DNA of 64,000 nt from Clostridia bacterium (GCA_017559995.1 JAFYPP010000094.1:1-64000); one strand, 5' to 3'; numbered from the stretch's first letter, positions 25,714-34,035 are shown. Notes: generated by a model not told the origin, from the letters alone. Numbers and translations are program-made.

Positions 25714-26742
25714 ATGAAGAAGATCATCGCTATCATGCTGGCCGCCTGCTGCCTGCTGTCTCTGGCCGCTTGCGGTTCCAAGGAAGCCGACTACAAGCTG
25801 GGCATGGGTGTTGAGCTGAGCACTGCCTCCTCCAAGGAGAACAACGCTCAGGTCGACGCTACCGTTGCCACCGTTGTGCTGGATGCCAACGGCAAGATCG
25901 TTATGTGCCGCATCGATGTGGCCCAGAACAAGATGGATGTCACCGGCGGCGCTGTTGACACTGCCAAGACCTTCGAGACCAAGATGGAGCTGGGCTCCCG
26001 CTATGGCATGGAGGGCAAGGTTGACAACAACGGCGACGGCGTCATGAAGGAGTGGGACGCTCAGGCCAAGGCTTTCGAAGAGTACGTCGTGGGCAAGACC
26101 GCTGCTGAGGTCAAGGCCATCAAGACCCAGGAGGCTAACGGCCACCTGATCGCTGTTGACGAGGCTCTGCTGAAGGCCGGCTGCTCCATGCAGATCACCG
26201 ACTTCATCACCGCTGTTGCCAAGGCTTGCGAAGACAAGGCTGCCGTCTCTTTCAAGGCTGCTGAAGGCTTCAAGCTGGGCGTTGCTGCCAAGTCCACCGC
26301 TGCCGAGTCCAAGGCTGCTTCTGCCGAGGGCAACGGTTCCGTCAACATGTACTCTGACTTCGGCGCTGCCGTTGTTGCCGCTGACGGCAAGATCCTGGCC
26401 GCTCTGAACGATGCTACCCAGCCCAAGATCGCCATCGACACCAACGGCGCTATCGTTGAGGCTGCCTTCAAGGGCACCAAGCGTGAGCTGGGCTCTGCCT
26501 ACGGCATGGAGGGCAAGGTTGACAACGACGGCAACGGCGTCATGCTGGAGTGGGACGCTCAGTCCGCTGCCTTCTCCGCCTTCTGCGTTGGCAAGACCGC
26601 TGCTCAGGTTGCCGGTCTGCAGACCCAGGAAGCCGGCGGTCACCTGATCGCTGTTGACAAGGAGCTGCTGGAGGCTGGCTGCTCTATGCAGATCACCGGT
26701 CTGATGGCTGTTGTCGCTCAGGCTGCCAACTACGCTCGCTAA
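25714..26742 (+). CDS. two-repeat lipoprotein, FMN-binding-domain-like
   Basis: 342 residues with a lipoprotein signal peptide (lipobox LAAC, Cys 20). Two homologous ~140-residue units follow. Each runs from a strand pair ending VxxDANGKI-type through KxELGSxYGMEGKVDNxGxGVMxEWDAQ to VGKTAAxV and a Cys-containing AGCSMQIT helix start. The units resemble FMN-binding-domain lipoproteins of Clostridia, but neither has the SGA(T/S)-type flavinylation motif. Codons such as GCT and GTT are far commoner than in neighbouring genes, suggesting high expression. It precedes apbE and rnf genes, so an extracytoplasmic redox or binding role is inferred. SD AGAGGG precedes the ATG. Confidence 0.75.
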   Translation: MKKIIAIMLAACCLLSLAACGSKEADYKLGMGVELSTASSKENNAQVDATVATVVLDANGKIVMCRIDVAQNKMDVTGGAVDTAKTFETKMELGSRYGMEGKVDNNGDGVMKEWDAQAKAFEEYVVGKTAAEVKAIKTQEANGHLIAVDEALLKAGCSMQITDFITAVAKACEDKAAVSFKAAEGFKLGVAAKSTAAESKAASAEGNGSVNMYSDFGAAVVAADGKILAALNDATQPKIAIDTNGAIVEAAFKGTKRELGSAYGMEGKVDNDGNGVMLEWDAQSAAFSAFCVGKTAAQVAGLQTQEAGGHLIAVDKELLEAGCSMQITGLMAVVAQAANYAR

Positions 26743-26784
26743 ATCAAATATTATCTGTACATAACATAGTAGGGGTTGAACCAA

Positions 26785-27843
26785 TTGAATTGGCTGAAAA
26801 AAGGATTGAGCTTGTTTTGCTTGCTGGGGCTGCTGGCCTCTTTTGCAGGCTGCTCCCAGAACGAGGTCAAGCCGACAGACCCAATGGGTAAGGTCTATTT
26901 CAATTGGTTCGACACCGTCTCCTATGTGTATAGCTATGCAGGGGACCCGGCCGAGAGATTCGAAGAACTCTCTGCCGGGATTTCCGGCATTTTGACCGAA
27001 TATCATCAGTTGTTTGATATCTACCATGAATATTCGGGCATCAACAATTTGTGCACCATCAACCGCCTTGCCGGCGGCGATCCGCTGCCGGTGGACCCCA
27101 AACTCATCGAGTTTCTGCGCTATGCGGAGGACCTGTACGCACGGACCGACGGCGAGATGAACATCCTGCTGGGCCCGGTGCTGAAGATCTGGCACGATCA
27201 CCGCACCGCTGCCACCGAGGATCCTTCTGCGGCCTCTCTGCCTGCGCAGGAAGCGCTGGACGAGGCCAACCTGCACACCGATTTCTCCCTGCTGGAGATC
27301 GATGAGGAACGGGGCACCGTCCGGCTCACCGATCCCAACGCGGCCATCGACGTGGGCGCTTTGGGCAAGGGCTACGCCACCGAAAAGGCTGCGCTGTATC
27401 TGGAAGCACAGGGCGCTGCAAGCTACGTGCTGAACATCGGCGGCAACATCCGCATCGTGGGCACCAAACCCGACGGCACCGGCTGGCGCACGGCTGTGAA
27501 GGATCCCGAGGATCCCGAAAACAGCTACGCGGCCATCCTGGATATCGCCGACACCGCCTGCGTCACCTCCGGTGACTACGAGCGGTTCTTCGCGGTGGCG
27601 GGGAAGCAGTACCACCACATCATCGACCCCGATACCCTTTGGCCGGCGGAGCAGTTCGCCTCGGTGACCATCATCACCCGGGACAGCGGTCTGGCCGACG
27701 CTTTGAGCACCGCGCTGTTCTGTATGTCCTACGAGGACGGCCTGGCGCTGGTCAGCGGCATGGGTGGGGTGGAGGTTCTGTGGATCGACCACGACGGTAC
27801 CCTGCGGTATACCGAGGGCATGAAAGCCCTGATGACAAATTGA
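26785..27843 (+). CDS. apbE: FAD:protein FMN transferase (ApbE), lipoprotein
   Basis: About 352 residues with a lipoprotein signal (lipobox FAGC) and the ApbE fold. MGKVYFNWFDTVSYVYSY is an early region, DVGALGKGYATEKAALYLE the FAD-site helix, GGNIRIVGTKPDG the loop after it, and HHIIDPDT with DALSTALFCM the metal-binding end. The start is a TTG; the one at 26785 lies nine bases after TAGGGG and is preferred over the TTG at 26776. ApbE attaches FMN to Thr/Ser of target proteins outside the membrane. RnfG and RnfD, encoded just downstream, carry such target motifs, giving an obvious substrate set. Confidence 0.93.
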   Translation: MNWLKKGLSLFCLLGLLASFAGCSQNEVKPTDPMGKVYFNWFDTVSYVYSYAGDPAERFEELSAGISGILTEYHQLFDIYHEYSGINNLCTINRLAGGDPLPVDPKLIEFLRYAEDLYARTDGEMNILLGPVLKIWHDHRTAATEDPSAASLPAQEALDEANLHTDFSLLEIDEERGTVRLTDPNAAIDVGALGKGYATEKAALYLEAQGAASYVLNIGGNIRIVGTKPDGTGWRTAVKDPEDPENSYAAILDIADTACVTSGDYERFFAVAGKQYHHIIDPDTLWPAEQFASVTIITRDSGLADALSTALFCMSYEDGLALVSGMGGVEVLWIDHDGTLRYTEGMKALMTN

Positions 27844-27900
27844 TGATACCCGAGTGTTTATAATTATTTTTAAAATAAAATCAGAGGAGGAAGGAAACTG

Positions 27901-29238
27901 ATGCAGTTCAGAAAAAACATTTCGACGCTGAAAGTGCACCACAACAAAAACACGGCTGCCTGTGAGCCTGTCCGTGTCGCTCCCCCCAAGGAAGTTCTGC
28001 TCCCCATGAACATGCACTCCGGATCTCCCGCCGAGCCTATCGTGGCCGTGGGTGATCATGTGCGTGTGGGTCAGCTGATCGCCAAACCCGGCGAGGGCAC
28101 TTCCTGCCCCGTCCACGCTACCGTTTCCGGTACCGTCACTGCCATCGAGCCTTATAAGCAGGCCGACGGCCGTTCCGCTCTCACCATCAAGATCGAGAGC
28201 GACGGTAAGATGGAGCGGGATCCCAACCTGAAGCCCCCCGTCTTTGACGACTTGGACGGCTTCCTGGCCGCCGTCAAGGACAGCGGTGTGGTTGGTCTGG
28301 GCGGCGCGGCATATCCCCTGTGGGGCAAGCTGGATGCCGTCCGCAAGAACCAGATCGACACCGTCCTGGTGAACGCCGCCGAGTGCGAGCCCTACATCAC
28401 CTCCGACACCCGTATGATGGTGGATAACACCGAGCTGGTCGTCAAGGGCGTGGAACTGCTGCACAAGTGGATGAACGCCAAGAAGGTGGTCATCTGTATC
28501 GAGGACAACAAGCAGGAGGCCATCAAGAAGCTGAACGAGGCTCTGGCCGACAAGGATTGGGCCGAGCTGTTCATCCTGCCTGCCATCTATCCCCAGGGCG
28601 CCAAGCAGGTCCTGCTGTACAACGTCACCGGTCAGGTGGTCAAGGGCGGCCAGCGTATGGCCTCCATGGGCGTTATCATCATCAACGTCTCTTCCACCGC
28701 CAAGATGGCCGAGTACATGGAGACCGGTATGCCTCTGGTGGACCGTATCGTCACCATCGACGGTTCCGCCGTCAAGGAGCCCAAGAACCTGCTGGCTCCC
28801 ATCGGCACGCCCCTGAGCTATCTGGTGGAGCAGGCCGGCGGCCTGAAGTGCGAGCCCGGCAAGGTGCTCATCGGCGGCCCCATGCTGGGTGCTGCTGTGG
28901 CATCCATGGACGAGCCCTCCAAGAAGGCCACCAACTCCGTGCTGTTCCTCACCGAGAAGGAAGCCAAGATCTATGAGCCCACCGCCTGTATCCGCTGCGG
29001 CCGCTGCGTGGCCAACTGCCCCGTCAGCCTGAATCCCGCCGCTCTGGCCCGTGCCATGGAAAACGAGAATGCCGACGTCCGCTTTGCCAAGCTGCAGGAG
29101 TTCTCCGTTGGCCAGTGCATCGAGTGCGCCTGCTGCTCTTACGTCTGCCCCGCTCACAAGCCTCTGATGGAGAGCAACAAGCAGGGCAAGCGCTTTGTCA
29201 AAAAGTACAAAGCCGAACACGCTGAAGGGGGGAAATAA
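27901..29238 (+). CDS. rnfC: RnfC-like subunit of an Rnf-type membrane complex
   Basis: A 445-residue RnfC. N-terminal barrel-sandwich region VRVGQLIAKPGEG and VHATVSGTV, FMN/NADH-type region GVVGLGGAAYPLWGKL and NAAECEPYI, and two 4Fe-4S motifs CIRCGRCVANCP and CIECACCSYVCP near the C-terminus. RnfC is the peripheral cytoplasmic subunit that exchanges electrons with NADH in standard Rnf complexes. Good SD (GAGGAGG). It is the first of the rnf genes; order here is C-D-G-E-A. Confidence 0.93.
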   Translation: MQFRKNISTLKVHHNKNTAACEPVRVAPPKEVLLPMNMHSGSPAEPIVAVGDHVRVGQLIAKPGEGTSCPVHATVSGTVTAIEPYKQADGRSALTIKIESDGKMERDPNLKPPVFDDLDGFLAAVKDSGVVGLGGAAYPLWGKLDAVRKNQIDTVLVNAAECEPYITSDTRMMVDNTELVVKGVELLHKWMNAKKVVICIEDNKQEAIKKLNEALADKDWAELFILPAIYPQGAKQVLLYNVTGQVVKGGQRMASMGVIIINVSSTAKMAEYMETGMPLVDRIVTIDGSAVKEPKNLLAPIGTPLSYLVEQAGGLKCEPGKVLIGGPMLGAAVASMDEPSKKATNSVLFLTEKEAKIYEPTACIRCGRCVANCPVSLNPAALARAMENENADVRFAKLQEFSVGQCIECACCSYVCPAHKPLMESNKQGKRFVKKYKAEHAEGGK

Positions 29239-29241
29239 ACC

Positions 29242-30162
29242 GTGGCTAAACTGACTGTTTCCGCCGCTCCGCACATTCATAGCGGCGCTTCCACCAACCG
29301 GATCATGCTGGACGTGATCATCGCCCTGCTGCCAGCTACCGTGGCTTCCGTGGTGATCTTCGGTCTGAAGTCCCTGATCGTCATCGCCGCCTGTGTCATC
29401 ACCGCTCTGGTGGGTGAGGCACTGTTCAACATCATCACCAAGAAAAAGCAGACCATCGGCGATCTGTCCGCCGTGGTCACCGGCCTGCTGCTGGCCCTCA
29501 ACCTGAGCACCAACGTGCCCGCCTGGCAGTGTGTCGTGGGCACCCTGTTCGCCATCGTCTGCGTCAAGTGCCTGTTCGGCGGTCTGGGCTGCAACTTCGC
29601 CAACCCCGCCATCACCGGCCGTGTGTTCATGCTGGTGGCCTTCTCCGCCGTTGCCGGCGGTGCCAACCCCACCATCGTGGATCTGACTACCTCCGCCACT
29701 CCTCTGGAGCTGCTGGCCAAGGGTGAGAGCCAGAACCTGATGGATCTGTTCCTGGGCCTCCACGGCGGCGCCATCGGCGAGACCTGTATCCTGGCCCTGA
29801 TCATCGGCTTCGTCTACCTGCTGGTCCGTAAGGTCATCACCTGGCACACTCCCGTGGTGTTCATCGTCACCGTGTTCGCCCTGTACCTGGCCTTCACCGG
29901 CGATGTGATGATGGCTGTCAGCCAGATCCTGGCCGGCGGTCTGTTCATCGGTGCCATCTTCATGGCCACCGACTACGTGACCACCCCCATCACCACCCGC
30001 GGCCGCGTGGTGTTCGCCCTGGGCTGCGGTGTCATCACCTTTATCATCCGCTATTTCTGCGCTTATCCCGAAGGCGTGTCCTTCTCCATCCTGATCATGA
30101 ACATCCTGACTCCCTTCATTGAGAAGTGGACTGCCAAGGAACCCCTGGGAGGTGTGAAGTAA
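29242..30162 (+). CDS. rnfD: RnfD-like flavinylated membrane subunit
   Basis: A 306-residue multi-spanning membrane protein of the NqrB/RnfD family with GTG start. The flavinylation motif DLTTSATPL is present, with Thr 153 the expected FMN acceptor, attached by ApbE. Conserved segments GNFANPAITGRVFM-like (CNFANPAITGRVFML) and ATDYVTTPIT are also seen. It carries electrons across or along the outer face of the membrane. The stop overlaps the rnfG start by one base. Confidence 0.92.
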   Translation: MAKLTVSAAPHIHSGASTNRIMLDVIIALLPATVASVVIFGLKSLIVIAACVITALVGEALFNIITKKKQTIGDLSAVVTGLLLALNLSTNVPAWQCVVGTLFAIVCVKCLFGGLGCNFANPAITGRVFMLVAFSAVAGGANPTIVDLTTSATPLELLAKGESQNLMDLFLGLHGGAIGETCILALIIGFVYLLVRKVITWHTPVVFIVTVFALYLAFTGDVMMAVSQILAGGLFIGAIFMATDYVTTPITTRGRVVFALGCGVITFIIRYFCAYPEGVSFSILIMNILTPFIEKWTAKEPLGGVK

Positions 30163-31448
30163 TGGCTAACAAGCAAACCGGTAAGGCTATTGCGGTGCTG
30201 GCTGCCCTGTTCGTGGTATTCTCCGCCGCCATGTTCGGCCTGAACTTCGTCACCGGCCCCATGATCGAGGCCAACAACGCCTCCCAGGCTTACGGCCCCC
30301 TGTTCGCCGTCATGCCCGAGGCCGATGATTTCGAACCCATCTACATGGCCGACGGCAGCGTGGTCTCCACCCTGGTGGAAGTCCCCGAGACCGTCAAGGC
30401 CGTCTATAAGGAGACCTCCGGTCTGGGTTACGCCCTGAAGATGTCCACCACCAAGGGCTACACCGGCAACGCCATCGAGCTGACCTTCGGCGTCAACAAC
30501 GAGGGCAAGATCTCCGGTATCCAGCTGGATGCGTATCCCGAGTCCAAGGACTTCGGCGCCGAGTATCCCGGCACCTTCGTGGGTCAGGACTCCACTCTGG
30601 CCGGCGTGCAGATCGTTTCCGGCTGTACCTACTCCTCCGTGGCTTTCCGCGATGCCGTTGCTGACGGTATGAACCTGCTGATCGCCAACGATATGATGGC
30701 CGCCGGCGTCAAGAGCGACGACCAGCTGCTGAGCGAGCTGATCCCCACCGTCCACACCGGTCTGGTGAACAACATCGGCGCCGCCCAGTACGAGGAACTG
30801 GAGGGCGACGGTGCTTCCATCGTGAAGATCCTGAAGGCCCGCAACAACTCCGGCTTCGGCTACATGATGAAGGACGGCGACGTCAGCCTGCTGGCTGTTG
30901 TCAACGCCTCCGGCAGCGTGAAGGTCTATAACACCGAGGGCGCCGACGTCACCGCTGACTACGCTGCCGCTGCCGATACCGCCAAGGCACACGCCGAGGC
31001 CAACATCGTCACCAACGTGGACAAGGACACCCAGCGCCTGAACGTGCTGATGGCCGACGCCACCGTCACCGCCATCCCCGTGGAGGGTGTGTTCAACTCC
31101 GTCACCAGCGCCTACAAGCTGGAAAAGGACGGCGCCACCTACTACGGTCTGGTTTCCCGCAGCTACGGCTACGACAACGAGGTCATGGGTGTCTACTACA
31201 TCCTGGACGAGCAGGGCGCCATCGTTGGCATGATGGCCGATGAGCTGATCTTCCACGCCGAGTACTTCAGCACCTACACGCTGGATCCCGCCGCTTACAA
31301 GGCCGGCTTCCAGGGGCTGACCGCTGACACCTGGACCGGTGAGCAGGCCATCATTTCCGGTGCTACCATGACTTCCGACGCCGTGAAGACTTCCACCAAC
31401 GATATCTTCGAGGCTTACAACATCCTGAAGGGAGGCGCTGCAGAATGA
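30162..31448 (+). CDS. rnfG: double-length RnfG-like protein with two FMN-binding domains
   Basis: 428 residues, about twice the usual ~200 of RnfG. The start is the ATG at 30162 (MANKQTGKAIAVL), one base inside the rnfD stop. After an N-terminal membrane anchor (about 8-28) come two FMN-binding units. The first ends with SGCTYSS (Thr 156), a variant of the flavinylation motif in which Ala is replaced by Cys. The second ends with the canonical SGATMTS (Thr 402). RnfG carries covalent FMN on the outer membrane face. A two-flavin version would hold one or two FMNs, depending on whether the variant site is modified. Confidence 0.88.
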   Translation: MANKQTGKAIAVLAALFVVFSAAMFGLNFVTGPMIEANNASQAYGPLFAVMPEADDFEPIYMADGSVVSTLVEVPETVKAVYKETSGLGYALKMSTTKGYTGNAIELTFGVNNEGKISGIQLDAYPESKDFGAEYPGTFVGQDSTLAGVQIVSGCTYSSVAFRDAVADGMNLLIANDMMAAGVKSDDQLLSELIPTVHTGLVNNIGAAQYEELEGDGASIVKILKARNNSGFGYMMKDGDVSLLAVVNASGSVKVYNTEGADVTADYAAAADTAKAHAEANIVTNVDKDTQRLNVLMADATVTAIPVEGVFNSVTSAYKLEKDGATYYGLVSRSYGYDNEVMGVYYILDEQGAIVGMMADELIFHAEYFSTYTLDPAAYKAGFQGLTADTWTGEQAIISGATMTSDAVKTSTNDIFEAYNILKGGAAE

Positions 31449-32083
31449 GCGAGAAAAAACTGTGCTGCGTGATCGCTGAGAATCCTCTGCTGATCCTGTT
31501 CTTGGGCGCCTGTACCGCCATGGGCGCCACCACCACCCTGCTGGGTGCCGTGGCCATGGGCGCTGCCGCCCTCATCGTGATGGTGCTGTCCGCTCTGGTC
31601 ATCACCGCCCTGAAGAAGGTCATTCCTCAGTGCGCCCGCATCCCCGCCGTGGTGATCATCGTCACCGGCTTCGTCTCCATCGTCCAGATGCTGATGAACG
31701 CTCTGCTGCCCGAAGTCTACCAGATGCTGGGCATCTACCTGGCCGTAGCTGCCGTGGATCTGCTGATCTTCGGCACCGCCGACGAGTCCTGTGTGGTCCG
31801 TGCCGTCAAGAACGGCCTGCGCTTCCTGGTGATCCTGGTCATTATGGGCCTGGTTCGCGAGGTGCTGGGCAGCGGCTCCGTGGCCGGCTTCGACATTCCC
31901 TTCCTGGCCGACTACACCATCCCCGTGATGACCAAGGCCCCCGGCGGCTTTGTGGTCTACAGCTTTGTGGCCGCCGTGGTCTCCAAGCTGCACAAGGAAC
32001 CCAAGCTGGAGGGCACCGGCGCTGCCTGGTCCGCCGCCGGCATGGAGTGCTGCTGCTGCAAGAATGAGGAGGTTGAACAGTAA
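31445..32083 (+). CDS. rnfE: RnfE-like membrane subunit with altered cluster site
   Basis: A 212-residue, six-helix membrane protein of the NqrD/RnfE family. In known complexes RnfE and RnfA each give two Cys to one intramembrane [2Fe-2S] cluster. Here the first position is kept (LGACTAMG, Cys 23), but the second (normally TNC before a Gly) reads VDLLIFG, with Leu 106 in place of Cys. An unusual C-terminal tail carries four Cys in a row (MECCCCKNEE). Start overlaps rnfG by 4 bp. The family call is firm; standard electron transfer is doubtful. Confidence 0.88.
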   Translation: MSEKKLCCVIAENPLLILFLGACTAMGATTTLLGAVAMGAAALIVMVLSALVITALKKVIPQCARIPAVVIIVTGFVSIVQMLMNALLPEVYQMLGIYLAVAAVDLLIFGTADESCVVRAVKNGLRFLVILVIMGLVREVLGSGSVAGFDIPFLADYTIPVMTKAPGGFVVYSFVAAVVSKLHKEPKLEGTGAAWSAAGMECCCCKNEEVEQ

Positions 32084-32640
32084 TGGATAAGTCTTTGTTT
32101 GCCATCCTGCTGGGCGGCGTCCTGCTGAACAACTACGCCCTGCAGAGCTTCCTGGGTGTCACCACCTTCCTGGGTGCCTCCCGTGATACCAAAAAGGCCA
32201 CCGTTATGGGTATCGCCGTCACCGTGGTCATGACCCTGGCCGGTTTCTTCACCTGGCTGGTCAACAATTTCGTGCTGGCCGCCTTCGGTCTGGAGTATCT
32301 GCAGACCCTGGTGTTCGTCACCATCATCCTGGCCGTTGCCTATCTGGTGGGCGCTGCCGCCAAGGCCGTCACCAAGAAGGGCCTGGGCATCTTCTTCCCC
32401 CTGGTGGCCCTGAACAGCGCCGTGCTGGGTGTCACCCTGAACAACGTCACCGAGGGTTACAGTCTGCTGCAGGCTCTGGTGTCCTCCGTGGCCGTTGGTC
32501 TGGGCTTCCTGCTGGCCATGGTGGTCTTCTGCGGTGTCCGCTCCAAGATCGAGGAGCAGTACGTGCCCAAAGCCTTCCGCGGCCTGCCCATCCAGCTGAT
32601 GGCTGCTTCCATCCTGGCTCTGGCACTGTTTGCCTTTTAA
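32083..32640 (+). CDS. rnfA: RnfA-like membrane subunit lacking both cluster cysteines
   Basis: A 185-residue, six-helix membrane protein of the NqrE/RnfA family: VLLNNYALQSFLG at the start, MGIAVTVVMTLAG, and ALNSAVLGVTLNN. Standard RnfA reads FLGLCP and TTNCAVLG at the two cluster sites; here they read FLGVTT (Thr 27) and ALNSAVLG (Ser 112). Both [2Fe-2S] ligands are therefore gone. Start overlaps rnfE by one base (TAATG). The next gene is not rnfB, which is absent from the window. Confidence 0.9.
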   Translation: MDKSLFAILLGGVLLNNYALQSFLGVTTFLGASRDTKKATVMGIAVTVVMTLAGFFTWLVNNFVLAAFGLEYLQTLVFVTIILAVAYLVGAAAKAVTKKGLGIFFPLVALNSAVLGVTLNNVTEGYSLLQALVSSVAVGLGFLLAMVVFCGVRSKIEEQYVPKAFRGLPIQLMAASILALALFAF

Positions 32641-33000
32641 ATGAAAAAGCGTTTTTGGGACATCCTGCTCATTGGCGGATGTCTGCTGATGGCCGCCGCC
32701 CTCTTCCTGTTTTCCCACTTGGGCCGGGAAGCGGGCGCCGGCGTCATCGTCCGTGTGGATGGGGAAGAGGTGACCCGTTACAGTCTGTATGACAACGGCA
32801 CCTATCCCCTCAACGGCGGCACCAACACCCTGGTCATCGAAAACGGCGAAGCGTGGCTCAGCCACGCCAACTGCCCCGATGAGCTGTGTGTCAAGCAGGG
32901 CAAAGTCCGTGCCGACGGACAGGTCATCACCTGTCTGCCCAACAAACTGACCGTCACCGTCTTTGGCGGTGAGCAGAACGACGTGGATCTGATCAGCTGA
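32641..33000 (+). CDS. NusG domain II-containing extracytoplasmic protein
   Basis: 119 residues starting directly after the rnfA stop. One N-terminal transmembrane helix (about 7-24), then an external NusG-II-like domain with WLSHANCPDELCVKQG and VITCLPNKL. Three Cys are placed as in other members. Such proteins are commonly found beside ApbE and Gx-transporter genes in Firmicutes. The biochemical role is not known to me. Context suggests an accessory of the flavin-based redox system. Confidence 0.85.
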   Translation: MKKRFWDILLIGGCLLMAAALFLFSHLGREAGAGVIVRVDGEEVTRYSLYDNGTYPLNGGTNTLVIENGEAWLSHANCPDELCVKQGKVRADGQVITCLPNKLTVTVFGGEQNDVDLIS

Positions 33001-33019
33001 ACGAAAGGAGGAATATGGT

Positions 33020-33511
33020 ATGAAAGCGTCCAAACTGTCACTTCTGGCATTGTCTGTGAGCCTTGCCATGATCCTCTCCTTCGTGGAAAGCCAGATCCCG
33101 GCCATGGTGGCCATCCCCGGCGTCAAAGTGGGTCTGGCCAACATCGTGGTGGTGTTCGCTCTGTATAAGCTGGGCTGGAAGCACGCGGCGGTGATCTCGC
33201 TGACCCGTGTGTTTCTGGTGGGCCTGCTGTTCGGTAACGGTATCAGCATCCTGTACAGCTTCACCGGCGCCATCGTCAGTTTCGCGGCCATGCTGCTGCT
33301 GAAAAAAGCCAGGGTGTTTTCCACCATGGCCGTCAGCGTGGCGGGCGGTGTGCTCCACAATCTGGGACAGATCGCCATGGCCTGTGTCATCATGGGCACC
33401 GACGTGCTGCGGTATTATGCCCCATTCCTGATCCTCAGCGGCACGCTGGCCGGTATCGCCATCGGCGTGCTGGCCGCCATTATGATCCGCCGGATCGATG
33501 TCAACGCCTGA
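33020..33511 (+). CDS. Gx transporter/heptaprenyl-diphosphate-synthase component I family membrane protein
   Basis: A 163-residue protein with about five transmembrane helices and the family start (SFVESQIP, then IPGVKVGLANIVVVFALYKLG). The family name is historical: it resembles small S-component-like transporters and often neighbours NusG-II and ApbE genes. A link to import of a flavin or quinone precursor is inference. SD AAAGGAGG precedes the ATG at 33020; an upstream in-frame ATG meets a stop at once. Confidence 0.85.
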   Translation: MKASKLSLLALSVSLAMILSFVESQIPAMVAIPGVKVGLANIVVVFALYKLGWKHAAVISLTRVFLVGLLFGNGISILYSFTGAIVSFAAMLLLKKARVFSTMAVSVAGGVLHNLGQIAMACVIMGTDVLRYYAPFLILSGTLAGIAIGVLAAIMIRRIDVNA

Positions 33512-33536
33512 CGGCGTGACCGATAGGAGATCGAAC

Positions 33537-33995
33537 ATGAAAAAGTTTACAAAGCAGTTTGGTGTAGTTTTGATCGTCGTGCTGGTGGTGCTGGTACTGC
33601 TGGCGGTGTTCCGTTTCGTCGGCGCCGACAGCACCCTCACTCGTGATATGAAAGAGCTGTGGGGCGTAGAACTGCCCGAAGGCTATGCCATCGCCTACCG
33701 CGCGGCTACCGACACCACCATGAAGGACGGCGGTCTGCGGTATCACGTTTTGGCCTACACCGACGATTCGGTGCTGGAAAACTGGCAGGATTGGGGCGAC
33801 GGCACCCAGCCGGCCCGCTTCGCCGCCACCCAGATAGCGGCTGCGGAGGACATCCTGTCCGCCCTGAACGTGCCCAAGGGCGAATGGCCCGAGGCCGATC
33901 AGATGTGGTACACCTCCACCGAAAACGGCTCGGAGCTGGTGATCGTTTACGATTACGTGCTGACCCAGCTGTTCCTTATCGAAAGCTGCAAATAA
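33537..33995 (+). CDS. small membrane-anchored protein at the end of the Rnf operon
   Basis: 152 residues starting MKKFTKQFGVVLIVVLVVLV at 33537 (SD AGGAGA), with a single N-terminal anchor and an external domain of ~120 residues. No family is recognised. It is 25 bp after the Gx gene and directly before a strong terminator, so it closes the operon that starts at 25714. Confidence 0.65.
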   Translation: MKKFTKQFGVVLIVVLVVLVLLAVFRFVGADSTLTRDMKELWGVELPEGYAIAYRAATDTTMKDGGLRYHVLAYTDDSVLENWQDWGDGTQPARFAATQIAAAEDILSALNVPKGEWPEADQMWYTSTENGSELVIVYDYVLTQLFLIESCK

Positions 33996-33998
33996 AAA

Positions 33999-34035
33999 GA
34001 GCGCTGAGAACCAGGTTCTCAGCGCTTTCTTTTTT
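33999..34035 (+). terminator. strong terminator of the Rnf operon
   Basis: AGCGCTGAGAAC / CAG / GTTCTCAGCGCT, a perfect 12-bp stem (34000-34026), followed by a T-rich tract. Confidence 0.92.
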
